A DNA stretch of 64,000 nt, taken from Prevotella sp. GTDB lineage: Bacteria > Bacteroidota > Bacteroidia > Bacteroidales > Bacteroidaceae. A program made the position numbers and the translations under genes. Positions 60,720 to 64,000 of this stretch are shown here, in pieces; the stretch's first letter is position 1; each line of letters begins with the position of its first letter. Location: assembly GCA_017538105.1 (NCBI GenBank), contig JAFYJN010000012.1:1-64000 (forward strand), in the 5' to 3' direction. The notes under the pieces were generated by a model. That model had not been told where the DNA came from, did not search any database, and was given only the letters and a program-made list of their open reading frames with translations.

Positions 60720-62528
60720 ATGATGAAGAGAACGATGGTCCTAATGGCGGTAATTGCTATCGCCATGATAACTGTGTTGGCACAGGAGATTCCTCAAGTG
60801 ATGAATGTGATGAGCCGTCAATCACTGTCGCTCAACGGCGACTGGCACTACCTCGTGGATGTGCAGGAGGAGGGTTATTACGACTACCGCATGAAGCCCA
60901 TCGATTGGGGATTTATGCTGAATGCTAAACCACAGCGACCAGAGGACTTGATAGAGTACAACTTCGATGCTGCACCGACAATGCGCGTGCCTGGCGACTG
61001 GAACACTCAGGACGAGCGCCTTTTCTTCTATGAGGGTACGGTGTGGCTGCAACGTTATTTCGACTACAAACCTCAGGGTAATCGTCGGGCATTGCTCTAT
61101 TTCGGTGCGGTGAACTACGAATGTCACGTCTATGTGAATGGACGCAAGGCAGGTCATCATGTGGGTGGCTTTACTCCGTTCAACTTCGACGTGACGGACT
61201 TGCTGCATGAGGGTCGAAATTTCGTCATTGTGAAAGTAGACAACAAACGCAGTGTCTCGGCGGTTCCCACACTGATTTTCGACTGGTGGAACTACGGAGG
61301 CATCACCCGTGATGTGCTGCTGATGAGCGTTGCTCCAACATACATAGAGAACTATTCGCTACAGTTAGACAAGGGGGGCAGGGGAAAGTTGCGGATGTTG
61401 GACTTCTCGCTTCGGTTGAACCATAAAGAGGCTGGTCATAAAGTGACACTGAACATCCCGGAATTGAAACTCAAAAAGACATTCTATACGGATGCTAACG
61501 GTGGCGTTGATGGCCAGCTGTCCATATCTCAATCAAAATTGCAACTTTGGTCGCCTGCTACTCCCAAATTATATAAAGTGGAGATTGAAATGGACGGGGA
61601 AACCGTCAGTGATGAGATAGGCTTTCGTACCATTGAAACACAGGGCAAGCAAATCCTGCTCAATGGCGAGCCGATATTCCTGAAGGGCATCAGCATGCAT
61701 GAAGAGAAACCTTACGGCGGTGGTCGTGCCAATTCGGCAGAGGATGCGCGGACGCTGCTCTCTTGGGTCAAGGAACTGGGCTGCAACTATGTTCGTCTGG
61801 CACACTATCCCCACAACGAATACATGGTCCGTGAGGCTGAACGAATGGGTATCATGGTCTGGAGCGAGATACCTTGCTATTGGACTATCGACTGGACGAA
61901 CGAGGACACCTATCAGAATGCTCAACGACAACTCTCCGACATGATAGTACGCGACCACAATCGTGTCAATATTATCATCTGGTCGATAGCTAACGAGACA
62001 CCACACTCAGCCGAACGTGACCACTTCCTCGGGCGTCTGGCACGCTTTGCTCGCAGTCAAGACTCCACGCGGCTCATCTCAATGGCCATGGAGGTGACGT
62101 CGGCATCTAACTATGTGAACCGATTACATGACAATATGCACCAGTACGTAGATGTGGTCAGTTTCAACCAATATATTGGATGGTATCGCGACGTGAACGA
62201 TGCTGCCAAAATGACTTGGGAAATACCCTACGACAAACCTGTGATCGTCAGTGAATTCGGTGGTGGTGCCAAATACGGGCTTCATGGTGAGAAGAACCAG
62301 CGATGGACTGAGGAGTTCCAGGAAAACCTCTATCGTGAGAACATCCGTATGCTCGACAAGATTGACGGATTGGCTGGCACTACGCCATGGATTCTGAAAG
62401 ACTTCCGTTCACCTCGCCGCGTGCTTACTGGTATCCAGGACTACTACAACAGAAAAGGCATCTTCTCAGACCGAGGAGAGAAAAAACTTGCCTTCTATGT
62501 GTTGAGAGATTGGTATCGTGGCAAATGA
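60720..62528 (+). CDS. GH2 beta-galactosidase/beta-glucuronidase-type hydrolase
   Basis: The 602-residue enzyme starts with a leader (MVLMAVIAIAMITVLAQ) and the GH2 layout: N-terminal jelly-roll (SLNGDWHYLVD, about 30-190), immunoglobulin-like middle (about 200-310), and a barrel with WSIANETPHSAERDHF (acid/base Glu426) and VIVSEFGGG (nucleophile Glu512). The size is near beta-glucuronidase (about 600) rather than the 1000-residue LacZ type. The Asn-Glu-Thr region and lack of a long C-terminal domain leave beta-glucuronidase, galactosidase or mannosidase open. A TTG at 60711 in frame is not preferred. It is the last gene of the operon. Confidence 0.9.
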   Translation: MMKRTMVLMAVIAIAMITVLAQEIPQVMNVMSRQSLSLNGDWHYLVDVQEEGYYDYRMKPIDWGFMLNAKPQRPEDLIEYNFDAAPTMRVPGDWNTQDERLFFYEGTVWLQRYFDYKPQGNRRALLYFGAVNYECHVYVNGRKAGHHVGGFTPFNFDVTDLLHEGRNFVIVKVDNKRSVSAVPTLIFDWWNYGGITRDVLLMSVAPTYIENYSLQLDKGGRGKLRMLDFSLRLNHKEAGHKVTLNIPELKLKKTFYTDANGGVDGQLSISQSKLQLWSPATPKLYKVEIEMDGETVSDEIGFRTIETQGKQILLNGEPIFLKGISMHEEKPYGGGRANSAEDARTLLSWVKELGCNYVRLAHYPHNEYMVREAERMGIMVWSEIPCYWTIDWTNEDTYQNAQRQLSDMIVRDHNRVNIIIWSIANETPHSAERDHFLGRLARFARSQDSTRLISMAMEVTSASNYVNRLHDNMHQYVDVVSFNQYIGWYRDVNDAAKMTWEIPYDKPVIVSEFGGGAKYGLHGEKNQRWTEEFQENLYRENIRMLDKIDGLAGTTPWILKDFRSPRRVLTGIQDYYNRKGIFSDRGEKKLAFYVLRDWYRGK

Positions 62529-62553
62529 AGTCCCCTTAGAGTGCAACAAAGTA

Positions 62554-62582
62554 AAAGGGAAACCACTAAGTGGCTTCCCTTT
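62554..62582. terminator. Bidirectional terminator after the GH operon
   Basis: AAAGGGAA and TTCCCTTT pair, with inner CCAC/GTGG arms around TAA and single bulges. It separates the GH2 gene from the convergent hydrolase gene. Confidence 0.78.
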
Positions 62583-62613
62583 ATCTTCGTTAAACGAGCA
62601 ATTGTTGCTCAAT

Positions 62614-63672
62614 TTAGAAATTCTTTCGGACGCCTTGCCAGTCGGGGAATTCCTTCTTCAGATATTCATCGTCGAGGAAGAGGGCGGATTGGCTCACATC
62701 GCCTTTCAACTGCCAGTCGAGCCATTTCACCACTGCTTTGGCATAGTTGCCACCATGTTTCTCGTAATAGGTGCCGCTGTGACCATCCTTCGAGTTCAGC
62801 ATCACAACAGGGATGTTGTCGGCAATGCGTTCATAATCCTTCTGTGCATTTTCGTAGGCGATGTCGCCAGGACCGCCAATCATGTAGAACATCGGCTGGT
62901 GGAGACCTTTGAGCGATTCCTTTGTCGATCCCATCATATCCATGTCGCCGATACCGGAGTTTAGCATGATACAGGTCTTGATACGAGAATCGTCTGCAAT
63001 TCCCAAAACCTGTGCACCACCACATGATTGTCCCATAGCGGCCACATGGCTGATGTCGAGACATTGATGATACTCCGATCCGGCGGCACCATTCTGGTAT
63101 GTCAACCAGCCAAGCACTTCCAACAGCATATCAGGATAGGTCTCGATGAAGGGTGGAGGAGGGGCTTGCTCTTCGCCACTCTGGGCTTTCTTCCGCATCT
63201 CTTCCAGCAATTTTTCCTGTCGTTCCTGTTGAGCCTTTATCTCTTCGGCGGTATATGGCAGAATCTTTTCACCATTGGCCATAATCACCTCCCCTTTGGT
63301 TTCTGGATAATTGGCTCTTAGGACCCCTCTCCATTGTGCCATCACGTCTTCTTCGTCATATGGGCCGATGGCGGCTACCACATAACCGTATGATGCCACC
63401 TCGCTCAACAGCAGGCGCATCTCTACATTGTTGTTGTAACATGCGCCATTGGCATAGACAATCACTGGCAAAGCGCCATTTGCAGTCACCACCTCATTCA
63501 TGTTCTGAGGGCGATAGAACGTGAAGCCAGGGCAAGAGGCATCGCCAACCACCTCCGATTTGAATGGTCCAGTACCACCTTCTTCCACTACTTGCTTTCG
63601 AATTGTCTGGGCATTCAACCCTACACTTGTGGCAACTATAATCGTTGCCAATAATAATTTCTTTATTCCCAT
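62614..63672 (-). CDS. Secreted alpha/beta hydrolase (esterase-like)
   Basis: This 352-residue protein has a signal peptide (MGIKKLLLATIIVATSVGLN). The hydrolase fold is marked by LPVIVYANGACYNNN (oxyanion strand), AAMGQSCGGAQVLGIADDS with the nucleophile Ser, and an end-region Asp and His (LNSKDGHSGTYYEKHG) that completes the triad. An inserted charged helix (about 130-165; YTAEEIKAQQERQEKLLEEM) is unusual. Convergent with the GH operon, it may deacetylate or deferuloylate xylan, but substrate is unknown. It could be cotranscribed with nothing else in the window. Confidence 0.87.
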   Translation of the reverse strand: MGIKKLLLATIIVATSVGLNAQTIRKQVVEEGGTGPFKSEVVGDASCPGFTFYRPQNMNEVVTANGALPVIVYANGACYNNNVEMRLLLSEVASYGYVVAAIGPYDEEDVMAQWRGVLRANYPETKGEVIMANGEKILPYTAEEIKAQQERQEKLLEEMRKKAQSGEEQAPPPPFIETYPDMLLEVLGWLTYQNGAAGSEYHQCLDISHVAAMGQSCGGAQVLGIADDSRIKTCIMLNSGIGDMDMMGSTKESLKGLHQPMFYMIGGPGDIAYENAQKDYERIADNIPVVMLNSKDGHSGTYYEKHGGNYAKAVVKWLDWQLKGDVSQSALFLDDEYLKKEFPDWQGVRKNF

Positions 63673-63752
63673 TTTGTTATATATGTAATTGTTTTTTTGT
63701 TATGAATGTATTCTTACATGATTGCTATTATGTTATAAGTTAGGCTCCCGTA

Positions 63753-64000
63753 TTACTTGATGATTTCTTCTATAGGTTTACGCTTCTTTTCCTTTGTCTC
63801 ATCAACAGGATATCCCAGCGGTATCAGTACGGCAGGTTCTTCATTTTCTGACAGTCCAAAAAGGCTTTTGCATAGTCCAGTATTGAAATTGCAGACCCAA
63901 CAGGTTCCAAGACCTTGTTCTGTGGCTGCCAAACAAAGATGTTCCACGGCAATGGCGATATCGATGTCGCCATGATGTTTTCCATCGCCACGTACCCATT
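63753..64000 (-). CDS. Nitroreductase-family protein (C-terminal part; 5' end beyond right edge)
   Basis: The reverse strand is open to the window edge (81 residues visible plus stop). The sequence shows HHGDIDIAIAVEHLCLAATE, then QGLGTCWVCNF, the nitroreductase FMN/dimer segment, and PAVLIPLGYPVD, the conserved C-terminal strand. It matches small NAD(P)H-flavin nitroreductases. The N-terminal FMN-binding half is missing by truncation of the window. It is separate from the nitroreductase at 48619. Confidence 0.88.
   Translation of the reverse strand, partial: WVRGDGKHHGDIDIAIAVEHLCLAATEQGLGTCWVCNFNTGLCKSLFGLSENEEPAVLIPLGYPVDETKEKKRKPIEEIIK

Overview
The window reads as a chromosomal segment of a Bacteroidales anaerobe, most likely Prevotella or a close relative. 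Evidence: nearly every well-expressed gene is preceded by the Bacteroidetes -7 box TAnnTTTG, often with a TTG-type -33 element 19-21 bases upstream; the ATP synthase genes lie in the Bacteroidetes order atpD-atpC-membrane protein-atpB-E-F-H-A-G; and gldE, a PPi-dependent phosphofructokinase, a glycine/tyrosine-rich secreted protein, golvesin-domain and T9SS-tail-like proteins are present. Species cannot be fixed from the sequence alone.

Layout. 1-1.9 kb is an accessory patch: a left-truncated TaqI-like specificity domain of an Eco57I-type restriction-modification enzyme whose ATG overlaps the stop of an Mpi-type serine DNA invertase, then a HigBA toxin-antitoxin pair framed by 26-base direct repeats. 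2.0-2.5 kb is a four-gene tRNA operon (Gly-Leu-Leu-Gly). 2.5-6.5 kb is a plus-strand cluster (hypothetical, ssb, gldE, phosphopantetheinyl transferase, phytase-like esterase). 6.4-13.4 kb is a minus-strand operon (hypothetical, acyltransferase, golvesin/xanthan-lyase-like exoprotein, hypothetical, YgiQ radical SAM, PP2C-like protein). 13.6-20 kb has pfp, a GH25 lysozyme convergent with prmA, a Tyr/Trp/Gly-rich secreted protein and a FadL-like outer membrane protein. 20-25 kb has a candidate small RNA, tRNA-Lys, htpG, a lipoprotein and pepD. 25-30.4 kb has a small membrane protein, an OmpH-like lipoprotein, nth, rubrerythrin, asparaginase and uxaC.

30.4-34.9 kb is a minus-strand operon joining two secreted proteins (one a carbohydrate-binding beta-helix type) to a LytS/LytTR two-component pair. 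35-38.2 kb has a deoxyribosyltransferase-fold protein, an NhaD-type antiporter and ATP-type pfkA. 38.2-45.5 kb is the complete F1Fo ATP synthase operon. 45.5-50.7 kb holds an AlkD-like protein, an acyl-CoA synthetase, RidA and three redox genes, ending in a 200-base array of 8-base repeats. 51-54.8 kb is a sulfur-amino-acid operon (metY, SDR, cysK) divergent from an Lrp/AsnC regulator. 54.8-63.7 kb is a hemicellulose/glycan operon (GH67, GH97, GH29, GH2) convergent with a secreted alpha/beta hydrolase. The right edge cuts a nitroreductase gene.

Functional connections: glucuronate released from xylan side chains by GH67 can enter catabolism through UxaC; PPi-PFK and PfkA both act on fructose-6-phosphate; NhaD and the ATP synthase share the membrane ion gradient. 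The most unusual items are the invertase/specificity-domain junction, the repeat-flanked HigBA cassette, the composite 8-base minisatellite, the candidate sRNA, and an Asp-to-Asn change in the conserved PfkA nucleotide motif.
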